This document shows, piece after piece, positions 50,625 to 60,975 of a stretch of DNA of 64,000 bases. A program made the translations under genes and the position numbers. The DNA comes from Rhabditoides inermis. Lineage: Eukaryota > Nematoda > Chromadorea > Rhabditida > Rhabditidae. The DNA lies in contig CAWZYM010000348.1 in the NCBI GenBank assembly GCA_963966185.1, positions 386,001-450,000 on the forward strand. The letters run 5' to 3'. Position 1 is the first letter of the stretch, and each line of letters starts with the position of its first letter. The notes beneath the pieces were generated by a model. The model was given only the letters and a program-made list of their open reading frames with translations, ran no database searches and had not been told where the DNA came from.

Positions 50625-50937
50625 TCTTTCTCTCTCTCTCTCTCTGTCTTCTTCCCTCCCTCCCTTTCTCTCTCTCTCCTCCTCTCTCACCCCTCATGAT
50701 GCCGAATGAACGCGTGTGGCGCGTGTGACGTGTCGCTGCCGCGCGAGACACACATCTGCAATCAATCAATCGAATAATCAATATTGAATTGCTAACGATA
50801 AAATGCAAGCATCAAAAGTATGTGGATACACAAGGCTGCTGACCACCAATTTCAATAAAGAATAACACTCACCGACATGAGAGCGGCCGTGGCAGCGGCG
50901 TCGGCCAGTTTGACAAACAGATACTCAGCCGACACTC
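49860..50937 (-). pseudogene. Z-family fragment Z2 (5' part only, no start Met)
   Basis: 50873-50937 reads SAEYLFVKLADAAATAALMS and 50691-50755 reads MCVSRGSDTSHAPHAFIRHH, matching exons 1 and 2 of Z3 in order, phase and splice sites. The start ATG of Z3 is GTG here. After exon 2 only a weak segment (about 49918 downward, VREELVKKLDGERR) recalls exon 3, and no zinc-finger exon follows. It may be a decayed duplicate or use an unseen upstream start. Confidence 0.6.
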
Positions 50938-51005
50938 CCCTAAACACGTAAGCTACACGTGAACACAATCTTCGTTCATCAGCCTGATTCTGATTCTGAC
51001 ATATA

Positions 51006-51265
51006 GGTATTGTTCAGGGAGATAGTTGGGACCTCGGTGCATTTGACTACAGAAATGAAGATACTCATTTTCCGTGCGGGACCACACACCAGGCAACCGG
51101 TGACAATAATCTCGTACCCTTCCACATCGAGAAATGATCATGCGCTATCGGAAATGTAGCCTGTGAGATCATTTTCGCCGACGTGTGTGGTCTCGCACGG
51201 AAAATGAGTATCTTCATTTCTGTAGTCAAATGCTCCGAGGTCCCAACTATCTCCCTGAACAATAC
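51006..51265. mobile_element. Foldback element, about 260 bp
   Basis: Arms of about 90 bp (TATTGTTCAGGGAGATAGTT ... GTGCGGGACCACACA) repeat in inverted orientation around a short spacer. No other copy seen in the window. Confidence 0.75.
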
Positions 51266-51586
51266 TATACACAATACACAACTCTTCAGTAGGGAACTGG
51301 GACTTCTTGGCTGACGGACGCGACTATACATGTGTCAGATAGGGCCTCGAAGGCTCTCGCGAAACGCAACGCGTTTTTGTTGGCACATCAACACAACGCA
51401 CAATCAATCAATCAATCGTTTATCCGGAATCTTTTTATCAGAATATGACAATAATCATAATGACACAACGCACAATCAGTGATTAACCAACCAACACTTT
51501 ATAAAACGCTACAACTGACACCAAGTGAACAACACCGTACAAAATAGAAAAAAAACACCAGAAATAAGACCAGCCCTGTTCTGCCT

Positions 51587-53659
51587 TTACTCATCCCCCT
51601 CCTCCTGCCCCTCTTCTTCCTTCTGCTCCTCTTCTTCCTTCTGCTCCTCCTCCTTCTCCTCCTGCTCCCCTCCCACTCCCTCCATGGTCAGATCTCCCGC
51701 CAGAGACAAACCGTCAGATGAGGTTCCCTGAAACTCACCTTCCCTCCCCTCCTTTCCATCTCTCTCTCCCTCCCTCCCTCCCTCCCTCTCTCTCTCTCTC
51801 CCCTCCCCCTCTCCGTTCCCTCCCTCCCTCTTGCATACTTGTCCATCATGATGATGCCGCTTGTAGCTCGGAAAACACTCCAGGCGGATGCTCTCCAGCA
51901 GCTGAAAAACGTACGCCGTGATTTGAATTTCTCATCGTAATTTCTCATTGTCCAACCCATTTCCATATCCCCATTTAGTACTTGACTGTTTTTCTATGGA
52001 TAAACAATTATTATTATTATTATTATAAGATGTCGCTCGCACCTCATGGTCGATGCGGTTGTGGATCTCGCCGCAGTGCCGCTGGGTCGCCATATGTCTC
52101 TGCACGCTGAACTTGCCTGCGAACAGAACAGAGATTATTCGGGTAGCAAAGTCAGACTTCGCGCTTCCACGTCCAGCCGGTCCTGGTTAGGAAAACCGGC
52201 TGAACCAGACGGGGGCTTTCTAGAACTAGTTTCAGTTTCCAGTAACGACGGTATTTCTGTATTCGCCGCATCAGAACAGAGATCATCTACGAAGAAACGT
52301 GTATAGTGTAGTAGTCAATTGTTTATATTTTTCTTGGAAATTCGTCATAATCTTTCTCGTAAATCTTTGATTGCTCATATTTTTTGTGTGACGCGGATAT
52401 CATTCTGCAATAAATTAATTATTCGGGTGGCAAAGTCAGACTTCCGCTCTTCCACGTTCAGCCGGTCCTCTCACGATTACATTACATACCTCCAAAAAAA
52501 ACAAAAACTGTTAAAAATGTGGTTGGCACCGGCTGAACCAGGCGCGGGGCTTTCTAAAACCAGTTTCAGTTTCTAGTAAGGACGGTATTTCTGTATTCTC
52601 CGCATGATCTGGCAGTAATGAATACATTTCAACACGGAAAGTTTGCTGTGTTTCTCCCAGCGCTTAGCCCTTGTGGTGTACCGTATGCACTTGTTGTATA
52701 GTCAGGATATAGCGATTCTGGATGAATGATTGATTGATTGACGGAAAGTTTCATCAAGTGGTAGAGAACGCACGCTTGGCGGCGTAGCCGCAGTCCGGCT
52801 GCGGACAGGCGAAGACCGGGTGCGGGTAGTGGTGGTCGATCGTGTGCGCCAGCATCTGTCCATTCGGCGAGCGCAGATAGCACTTCTGTCAAAGGTTCAT
52901 CCAGCATCTCTCTCTCTCTCTCTCTCTATCTATCTCTCTTTCTCTCTTCTGTCAAGTCAAAATCAACGGCACTTCTGCAAACTGGTCGTCGATACTGCTT
53001 CTTCAAAAGTTCGAAACACATCGGAACTGCTTTCGATGGACGTCAAGGTGCCTTCATCCGCTCAAACTACTCACACTATCAAAGTCTCTTCATCCCCCTC
53101 TCTCCTCTCCTCTCTCTTTCTCTCTAGTTCTCTTTTCTTTTCCTTTTACCATGACCCCGTACCTCGCAAACACGTGTGTATCCTAGCTCGTGCTTTCTCT
53201 TCTTCGCAGACTTCGAAGAGCGGGACGGGGTCCAGGCCGGGTCCGACTAGAAGATGTATGAAGAGAGAGAGGGGAGAGAGAGAGAGACCACCTCTCCATC
53301 CACCGACGGCGCATCGATTTCGATCAGCTTGTCCATCACCTCTCCAGACAGAACGACGGGCTCATCTCCAGTCGGCGGCTCCGGCTTGGCAGGGTTCAGT
53401 GCCAGCGTCGACCTGAACAAGGGACCTCTCCCTCTCTTTCTCTCCCTCTCTCTCTCTCCCCTCTCTTCTCGCTCACCCCTCGTGATGCTGTATGAACGCC
53501 ACGCAAGCGTCGCCCGCTCCCATCGTCAGCTCGCGAAGTCCGCGCGAGATACACAGCTGTTTTTGATCAATCGATAAATCAATAACCAGCTCAACTCACC
53601 GACATGAGAGCGGCCGCGGCAGCGGCGTCCGTCAGCTTCACCACCAGATACTCGGCCAT
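51587..53659 (-). CDS. Single C2H2 zinc-finger protein Z3 (244 aa), paralogue of Z1
   Basis: Eight exons in perfect phase: 53600-53659, 53477-53556, 53292-53412, 53163-53246, 52774-52885, 52043-52116, 51839-51901, 51587-51727. It starts MAEYLVVKLTDAAAAAALMS and ends in a Glu/Gln-rich acidic tail (KEEEQKEEEEQKEEE). The finger fits C-x4-C-x12-H-x5-H (CPQPDCGYAAK...QRHMATQRH) and is split by an intron at the same place as in Z1. A basic patch (KSAKKRK) precedes KCYLRSPNGQ, and LLESIRLECFP follows the finger as in Z1. It is shorter than Z1 because the region corresponding to Z1 exons 2-5 is compact. No family recognised; probably nuclear. Confidence 0.8.
52140..52610. repeat. Direct repeat, interrupted
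   Basis: ATTATTCGGGTAGCAAAGTC-headed sequence at 52140-52275 recurs at 52428-52605 with about 50 bp inserted in the second copy; both end GACGGTATTTCTGTATTC. They lie in the Z3 intron before the finger's second half. Confidence 0.7.
52625..52740 (-). repeat. Dispersed repeat with (TTGA/ATCA)n end
   Basis: TAGTCAGGATATAGCGATTC and the adjoining AGCGCTTAGCCCTTGTGGTG occur here and inverted at 33530-33640, each ending in tandem AATC units. A simple-repeat tail of this type suggests a non-LTR retrotransposon 3' end; no coding part is present. Confidence 0.5.
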
Positions 53660-53848
53660 TCCCCGGAAACATAAGTTTTACGTTTCAATCAATAAACCCA
53701 TATCAATTTATCCATCAATAAACCAATTTAAATTTAAATCAATCGTGAAAGATATAATGCGCGATGCCACAACGCCTTGATCATAGACAACCACAAGCAT
53801 CCACGAACATAAACGTTTATCGTAAAGTCACAACGCGCAAAGACATTA

Positions 53849-53996
53849 GGCCCAATTATACTTTCACGCTGACGCTGACGACACGCTAACTTCCCGTGCA
53901 AAAGATACACCTATCGATTTTGATCACGCTGCGTCAATAGTTGCATCTTTTGCACGGGAGCGTCAGCGTCAGCGTGAAAGTATAATGGGGCTTATT
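53849..53996. mobile_element. Foldback element, about 148 bp
   Basis: Inverted arms contain ACTTTCACGCTGACGCTGAC and CCCGTGCAAAAGAT, with a spacer of about 35 bp. Confidence 0.75.
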
Positions 53997-54078
53997 CAGC
54001 CACATCGACCGCACTCACTCGCACCGTCACCTGCTGTGGTAGTATGACTGGCCAGGGTGCAGGGTGGGTGGACGCCCG

Positions 54079-54963
54079 CTATCGGTCGTCGTCGGTCGAC
54101 ACAAAGACGCCCCGCCAACCCAACACCACTCCTTCGCCTAGGCTCATTCCCTGATTGACCGAGTGCTCGATCTCTTCCGTGCTTGATGGATGCAAGTCTC
54201 CTAGCTCCCGCACGCATCATATCGTTGCCTGGAATTTGAAAAATATGCATAAGCGATGTGCACCTATCACCTGTCATCACGGTAACTTTGTGGGCCACGC
54301 ACCTGAGCTCGACAGGTACACCAGACAGACGGGGTCAGCTGGGACGTCGACACTGCAGCCGTCTCCGCCATCTGACGTCACTCGCTGCGCTGTAAAGCAA
54401 CGAGTGTTACCGATATCCGAGTTCCACCAAAAATAGGTTTCAACACTGTTTGTTACGTAATATCATCATATCTATCATAATGCTACTGAGCCCTAGAACA
54501 GACGAATAAATGCATACACACAAACATCAATATCACGAATCACTCACGCATGTCGTTTATGTTCGTAGTCCGTGAACGGCTTGGCCTCGCTGTTGCTGTC
54601 ACTCTTGTACAGCACCAGCAGTTTGCCGCGCACGAGCGAGCATAACCTGTAACATACGAAATTGAAATAAGGTGATGCCAACACCTGGTCGGTCGGTGGG
54701 GATCATACCTGCTCGCGAGCTAGCCTCACCTCACCCTGTCTGCGCACAGCGCTACGCAATGCGTCCGATTGAGCATCTCCGCGCATCGCATGATCCGCTC
54801 ACCACTCAACAACTCATTGTTATGAAAACATCTATCAAGGAAACAACACGCATGCAGTATTGATAAAATGAATGCAAGCGAAGAAAACACCAGTATTTTT
54901 TGTTTGTTTTTCAAACAACAACAAAAGAGTGCACAAGGATTCTATCCAGCGTAAATGTTCCAT
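54079..54963 (-). CDS. Unrecognised intracellular protein, four to five exons
   Basis: In-phase exons 54730-54831, 54548-54646, 54303-54352 and 54079-54200; a start exon MEHLRWIESL at 54963 with a weak donor (GTGCAC) would join in phase. Readable parts: RIMRCAEMLNRTHCVALCAD, VRGKLLVLYKSDSNSEAKPF, ADPVCLVYLSSSG, MSLGEGVVLGWRGVFVSTDD, stop TAG at 54079-54081. The strand-rich middle slightly recalls a PH-like fold, but no diagnostic residue supports this. No signal peptide or TM segment. Confidence 0.55.
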
Positions 54964-55280
54964 CTCCGACGGAAAAAAGCTAAGAAAATATGTTAGAACA
55001 AAAATAAGAAAACTCACACGAAGCGAACCAAAACAAACAACAACAAAAACCAGCTGAGCTGACTGGGCGAAAACTGAGAACACCATCCATCCATACACCA
55101 CCCATCTAGCGTGATGTAACAACTCACCCGTGAACAAATGTCTTCGCGGTTAGCAATTAGTTTGAAAATGAGAACAGTTCGTTTTTGTTCGAGAATGAGA
55201 ACATTTTATTATTATTATTATTACCATCACATAAATATTCGTCAATACATATATGTGTGGCCTAATCTTTGTTTGGCGAT

Positions 55281-55570
55281 TCATACGTCCCAGCAGTAGA
55301 TCAGGCAGCCGATGCCGATAAGAAAGATGGCGACGAGGGAGAGGAAACTGGTCCAATGACACTGAAAAATGAAAAAAAAACAGTGAAGAAGATAGGAGGA
55401 CAATCGGGAAGAAGTGAGCGTGGAAAAGAGGAAGAAAGAGGGCGGGGAGGAGGAGTTAGGTAAGGAGAGAGAGAGAGAGAGAGAGAAACTCACGTCGCGC
55501 CTTCTCCCAAAGTTGCAGCACAGCAGACAGAGCGCTTTTTCACCCGCCACCGCCGACCAATTTCTTATCA
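55281..55570 (-). CDS. Membrane-anchored protein, last two exons
   Basis: Exons 55494-55570 (NWSAVAGEKALCLLCCNFGR) and 55281-55361 (SFLSLVAIFLIGIGCLIYCW, stop TGA) join in phase. The Cys pair followed by a basic turn and a C-terminal TM helix suggests a tail-anchored or single-pass protein. The exon before has to end in phase 1 and was not found; low-complexity sequence with no clear exon lies at 55.6-56.4 kb. Confidence 0.5.
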
Positions 55571-56570
55571 CTGAAAAAAGGAATCAGAATGTTTTTCTCG
55601 AATCAAGTAGCACATTACACATTACATTCATTACCACTATGTCATTTACGGCAAGGTTACGGTACATCAATATTTTAATGACACGGAGGATTTCGGTAGT
55701 TCGGATTTCAAGAAAGGAACGGAACGATAGGGACTGTTGCGTGGATACGCAGTCTCTCTCCGGTGATGCCTTGAATGAGTGCTTTACTGGCTCATATGCG
55801 CACGTGTATGTAGTTTGAATGTGAGAGCAAAGAACATATTCATGGCTACCGTATCTATGCATTTTCCCAAACGACGGGATCTGAACACTGTTTCTTGTAT
55901 ACTCCTGTTTATGTTATCGAAATTGCTTGGATCAACAAAATACATTGGGACATATCATCATACCAAACGTATTTGTTTTGAATGCGATTTACTGATTAAT
56001 TTCCAGCTTACAATTTACCGCGGTTTACTGATTAAAAGAAACTTTATCAAAGTCATCTAAGATGCGGCTTTCTTTTTTCGTGTTCTTCCGATACTTCCAT
56101 GTGTACATCTTAAAGAAAAAAAAATCATCCATGAACCACCACGATAATGATGAGGCGATTGATTTTTTTGTCGTTTAGCGAACTCCGATTCTCACTCTCA
56201 GGAAGAGATCGGGGGAACCCAGCTGTGGCTAAGTCCTTCCCACGTTAGTGAAAAGTTATTTGTCCGAATTCAAAGCATTCTCTCCTTTTCACAAACCACA
56301 TTTATTAATGTACATCTCACACCACAACACCGTTTCAAAGTTTTTTTGGTGAGTAAGTAGGGAACGTAGAGTCCGTAGAGTCCTGGAAAGAATGTGGTCA
56401 CCTACATCTCTCTTCCTCGCTCCCTCTCTCTCCCTCTCTCCCCCTCTCTCTCACTTCTTTCCTTCTCCCTCTCTCTCTCCCTCCCTCCCCCCTCTCTCTC
56501 CCTCTCTCCCCCTCTCCCCCTCTCCCCCTCTCCCCCTCTCCCTCTCTCCCTCTCTCCCCCCTCTCTCACC

Positions 56571-57983
56571 TCAGTGTCCCGCTGCGTTGTACCTGTTCGA
56601 CCGGAGGGTCGTCGCCGTCACCGCTGCCGCTCCATCCGGCCAGAAATACGCCACTGCCGCCACTCCCGCAACCAGTATGGCTACCGTAGCCACCACGCAG
56701 ATGGTCCCGGCCAGACCGTACCTGCCCGCCTGGATGCGGATCTCTCTCTCTCTCTTCCTCCCTCCCTCCTGGATGCGGATCTCTCTCTCTCTCTTCCTCC
56801 CTCCCTCCCTCTCTCTCGCGGAGAACCACCATACCTCCAGTCCCATACGACAGATGCAGCAGCATGCCATACAGATCGGTTCGAGAGCGGACATTGCCGA
56901 GGAAGGACTTCGGGCTGCGAGTCCGGAGGAATGAGGAAGACACCGAAGGATGGGAGGGGAGAATGGGAGGAGGGGAGGAGGAGATGGTTCATTGTTGCGC
57001 GGCGACGCTTGCAACGCATGACATCGCTCGAATGATGGGCTTCATTTCTTTATTGCAGCTTACGTGGACCGAAAAAGAACATAACAACAGAGCGCGGCGT
57101 CAAGGATCGCGGTGACGTAGGTATCAGTAACGTCAAGCGTCAAGGAGGGGTGACATTGTCATCAGTAGTAGTCGTCTGTAACAGTAAGACATCCCCTCTC
57201 CCTCTCCCTCTCCCTCTCCCTCTCCCTCTCCCTCTCCCTCTCCCTCTCCCTCTCCCTCTCCCTCTCCCTCTCCCTCTCCCTCTCCCTCTCCCTCTCCCTC
57301 TCCCTCTCCCTCTCCCTCTCCCTCTCCCTCTCCCTCTCCCTCTCCCTCTCCCTCTCCCTCTCCCTCTCCCTCTCCCTCTCCCTCTCCCTCTCCCTCTCCC
57401 TCTCCCTCTCCCTCTCCCTCTCCCTCTCCCTCTCCCTCTCCCTCTCCCTCTCCCTCTCCCTCTCCCTCTCCCTCTCCCTCTCCCTCTCCCTCTCCCTCTC
57501 CCTCTCCCTCTCCCTCTCCCTCTCCCTCTCCCTCTCCCTCTCCCTCTCCCTCTCCCTCTCCCTCTCCCTCTCCCTCTCCCTCTCCCTCTCCCTCTCCCTC
57601 TCCCTCTCCCTCTCCCTCTCCCTCTCCCTCTCCCTCTCCCTCTCCCTCTCCCTCTCCCTCTCCCTCTCCCTCTCCCTCTCCCTCTCCCTCTCCCTCTCCC
57701 TCTCCCTCTCCCTCTCCCTCTCCCTCTCCCTCTCCCTCTCCCTCTCCCTCTCCCTCTCCCTCTCCCTCTCCCTCTCCCTCTCCCTCTCCCTCTCCCTCTC
57801 CCTCTCACCGGTCTCGTTGCGCCACGGGCTCACCACCCTATATGGTCTCACGATGGCCTGCCTTCTAGCAGTAACATACTGTAGGACGAAGTAGAGTGGG
57901 GCACAGAGCAGGCAGACGAGAACGGTAGCGGCGAGGAGGGCCGAGCAGTCGCGACCGGTGCGCACGCCGCGATGGCAGAACAT
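56571..57983 (-). CDS. Small two-TM, Cys-rich membrane protein (137 aa)
   Basis: Three exons in phase: 57809-57983, 56835-56914, 56571-56729. The first starts at an ATG ([13 protein letters not shown]) that directly follows a CTTCAG, so it could instead be an internal exon. TM1 is [20 protein letters not shown], the middle exon has a Cys cluster ([11 protein letters not shown]) like a palmitoylation or metal-binding patch, and TM2 is [20 protein letters not shown]. The first intron begins GTGAGA and immediately becomes the 615-bp hexamer array at 57193-57807. No family recognised. Confidence 0.6.
57193..57807. repeat. (CCCTCT)n hexanucleotide array, about 102 copies
   Basis: Uninterrupted hexamers for 615 bp, read as (GAGAGG)n on the transcribed minus strand, starting at the 5' splice site of the first intron of the 137-aa gene. 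Long open frames through it (Arg-Glu, Arg-Gly, Pro-Leu) are by-products of the repeat. Confidence 0.97.
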
Positions 57984-58099
57984 CTGAAGACAATTGCAGT
58001 ATACTGTAGTTCTATTATGCTGCTGTTCTATTTTACAATCGCGCAGTGCGATTGACAAGCATAACCTACAACACGTACGCATCCACGGGCCTACCGAAA

Positions 58100-60960
58100 T
58101 CCGTGTTGTAGTTGTTGGAACTTGCAGTAGGCATTTTATTACTGTATTTTACCTACCTTATCGTAATTTACTTAATCGATATTGTGTGCTACTTGATTCG
58201 ATATAAATATTCTGTTTCTGATTCTGAACACATGGTGATGATGGCAAACAATAAACAGTACAGTGGTCCCGCACTAGTTCCGTACTGTAGTTCTATTATA
58301 CAGTAGTTTAACTTCAGTACGCAGTAGTTCAGTATAGTTATCGCAATGTCGTGTGCTGTGCGGTAGATCATAGGAAGACGGAGAGTGCTCGTATAGTAAA
58401 CATTAAACAAGTTTAACAGACAGTCTGCGAAAACGCGTAAATGACAAAGAGGAGCCGTTTTTACGTTAGTGTTAGAGCGCGATATTTCAATACGGAACGA
58501 ACGAGTGCGAAATGAGTGTTCGAATGCACACGCTGGAAACCTTGTCGCCATGAGTCGCAAATGAGTGAACGTGATGTATAAAATGTTACGTACGTTTCGC
58601 TGTTCCAGAAATGAGAAATTATGTGCAGAGGCAGAAATCGACGCCAACAATTGCCAACTATGAAGCGATCTTTGTTGTTGTTACTCAAATCGTAGACTAT
58701 AAAACAAACAAAGCGATTGAAACTACATACATCTCTCATGACTTATACTTTGTAAACTTGAGCAAAAAGTGGAAGTCAGTACTGAAGTTATTGAAGTAGT
58801 GAATTTCATCGGAGAAATATGGTATATTCGAGATGCCCAGTCAGAACAAAACGATAGGAACGCGAGAGAGTGTGTAACGAGAGAGACACCAGAAACGTCC
58901 ACCAAAATCCCGGACGTCCATGGACAGGGATCACCTAACTCGAGCTGTATTGTAGTCCGATAAAAAAGGACCCGCCCTTTATCACCAGCCTCCTTCAATT
59001 CCAGGCTCTACTCTCTTTTTTCTATTACCACGTCTTCCAAGCTACTTCGACTTATTAGCAGAGGCAATTCTACGCTATCTTCTCTATTGGCGCGTCAAAC
59101 GAGAGCAAAGCTGGTCGCGAATAGAGGGCGGGGCATGCTAATCGTATGCAAATGATACGCCGTCTGGAGGCGAGAAATGACGGTCGACTCGGCATTCTCA
59201 CATTGTCGCCACACACCGACCGGTCGATCTCGTCAGAACAGGTCATCCTCTGTCTCTCTGTCTCTCTGTCTCTTCCTCCCTCCCTCCTTCCCCTTCCTCT
59301 GTCTCTTTCTCTCTCATATTGTTGCATGCGGAGCCTGGGTCGGATGAGGTGGGAGCATCCAGCGCGTCCCTGCGAACAAACCCGGAGACGTGGAAAGGCC
59401 TGACTGTAGGGTTGATGGGAGTGCCCATCCACCGTGCCGCTCTCCGATCCCTGCTCGCCCCACCGAGAAGCCATCGCATACCGCCGGAGTCGAGACCTTC
59501 TGCGAGGGTCGACGCGAAACAGAGATGACTTACATGTGTGAGGTGGGAAGAGGACGCAATAGGAAACAACAGTACTCACCTGAAATTTCCTAAACGTCCT
59601 AAACGTTTCTCCTCTCTCTCTGTTTCTATCTATTTTTCCTGTTCTTCTTTACCAGGTACTGTATATTACAGTAGTCGAGATGTGGTGTGTGGAGTTTTTG
59701 TTGTTATCGATCGATTATAGATTGGTCCTAGATTCACAATGACAATTATAATACTTTTAGGTCGTTTGTCGTCGTCGGGATTATCTTTTCGGACATACCC
59801 TTGCACCTCTCCCCTCCCCCGTTCTAAGGATGCACACTCAGGTATCGTAGTTACGGGTTACTGTAGCTACAGTATTCCTAACTACCGTACTTCAGTTACT
59901 GTGTCTTCTCCCCATCCAGCGGCAGGACAATTCTCGTGATGTTTCAGGTCCGTATTCTTCTGTATCTCTCTGTTTTTTTTGTGTTTAAATCTTTAATCTA
60001 ATTATTTATGATACGTTGGCCATTCGCCGTACGCCGACCCTTCTACTCTTCTCTGGACAGGCGACCGAAGTCTCAAGATCAAGATCAAGATCACGATCAA
60101 TAAAAAATTAAAGATCAAGATGAAGATATCAAGAAACACCATCAAGAAAGCGACAAGAAGCACACAGTCATAGATCAAATTAGACTCATTTGTATGTTTC
60201 ATTGTGGATACATTTTGTTTCTGCCCCTGTTGTCTTGATTCATTTTGGAGTGACAGGTGTTGGCATGAGTATGTAGTTATTCGAACTACGGTACATTGAA
60301 TTCGGGATACTGTAGTTTTAATGTTTTCTACATGTTTGTTGAACGAAAACCTCCTGGGACTCTTGATAATTAAAAAAATTGGGTACTGTACTTTGAATTA
60401 GTTATACAGTATTTTGGGTTTTTTTGGTTTCATAATGCTGTCACTTCCTTTTTTTTAGCTTGAATACTTTTCAGACAATGACTTATGGTTTGTTCACTCG
60501 TGTTTCTGTTGATCACTCGAATCACTACCATTTCGTACTCAATTAGGTATACTGTACTAGAAAAACGAAAACATAGTAAATCGACATTTTTGTGATCTAT
60601 GTTTTTTGACAACGCCGTGTTTACTAAACAAGAACACTTCTCCAAAATCTCGCGACACGAGTTTGAGAGTTTGAGAGGCAGACGCTTTTCTAATCCGCTA
60701 CCCAACCCAGCGAACATGTACTTTTCTTCCTTCCCCACCCAAAATTATGTTATAGTTTTGTGTGTGTATCAAAAGCTCAGAACAAACGCGTAATAAATAC
60801 CACAATTTATCGAAAACACAAGATAATTGCAGTTTACATTTAAAAATTCTCTAGTCTTTTCAAAATTCTCTAGTCTTTTCAAAATTCTCTAGTCTCAAAA
60901 TTCTCTACACCGTATAGAAAAGTTGTCATTGTAAGATGATAATTAAGCTTGTTTAAGGGA
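58100..60960. other. Gene-poor region with TACTGTA motifs
   Basis: TACTGTA/TACAGTA motifs occur many times. Possible exons on the minus strand at 59070-59579 (either of two frames open) lack a consistent model. An ATGCAAAT octamer with a GGGCGGGGC box sits at about 59125-59152. The open frame at 60430-60738 shows no recognisable domain. No gene is called. Confidence 0.4.
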
Positions 60961-60975
60961 TGTGTCATGTCGTGT

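Noticed and set aside
57140..58082. Long open frames of Arg-Glu, Arg-Gly and Pro-Leu repeats (up to 306 residues)
   Set aside because: They are forced by the hexanucleotide array, open in several frames at once, and interrupted by the splice donor of a real exon.
59070..59579. Minus-strand 169-residue ORF
   Set aside because: Two overlapping frames are equally open, there is a GA-rich tract inside, and no splice model or domain favours either.
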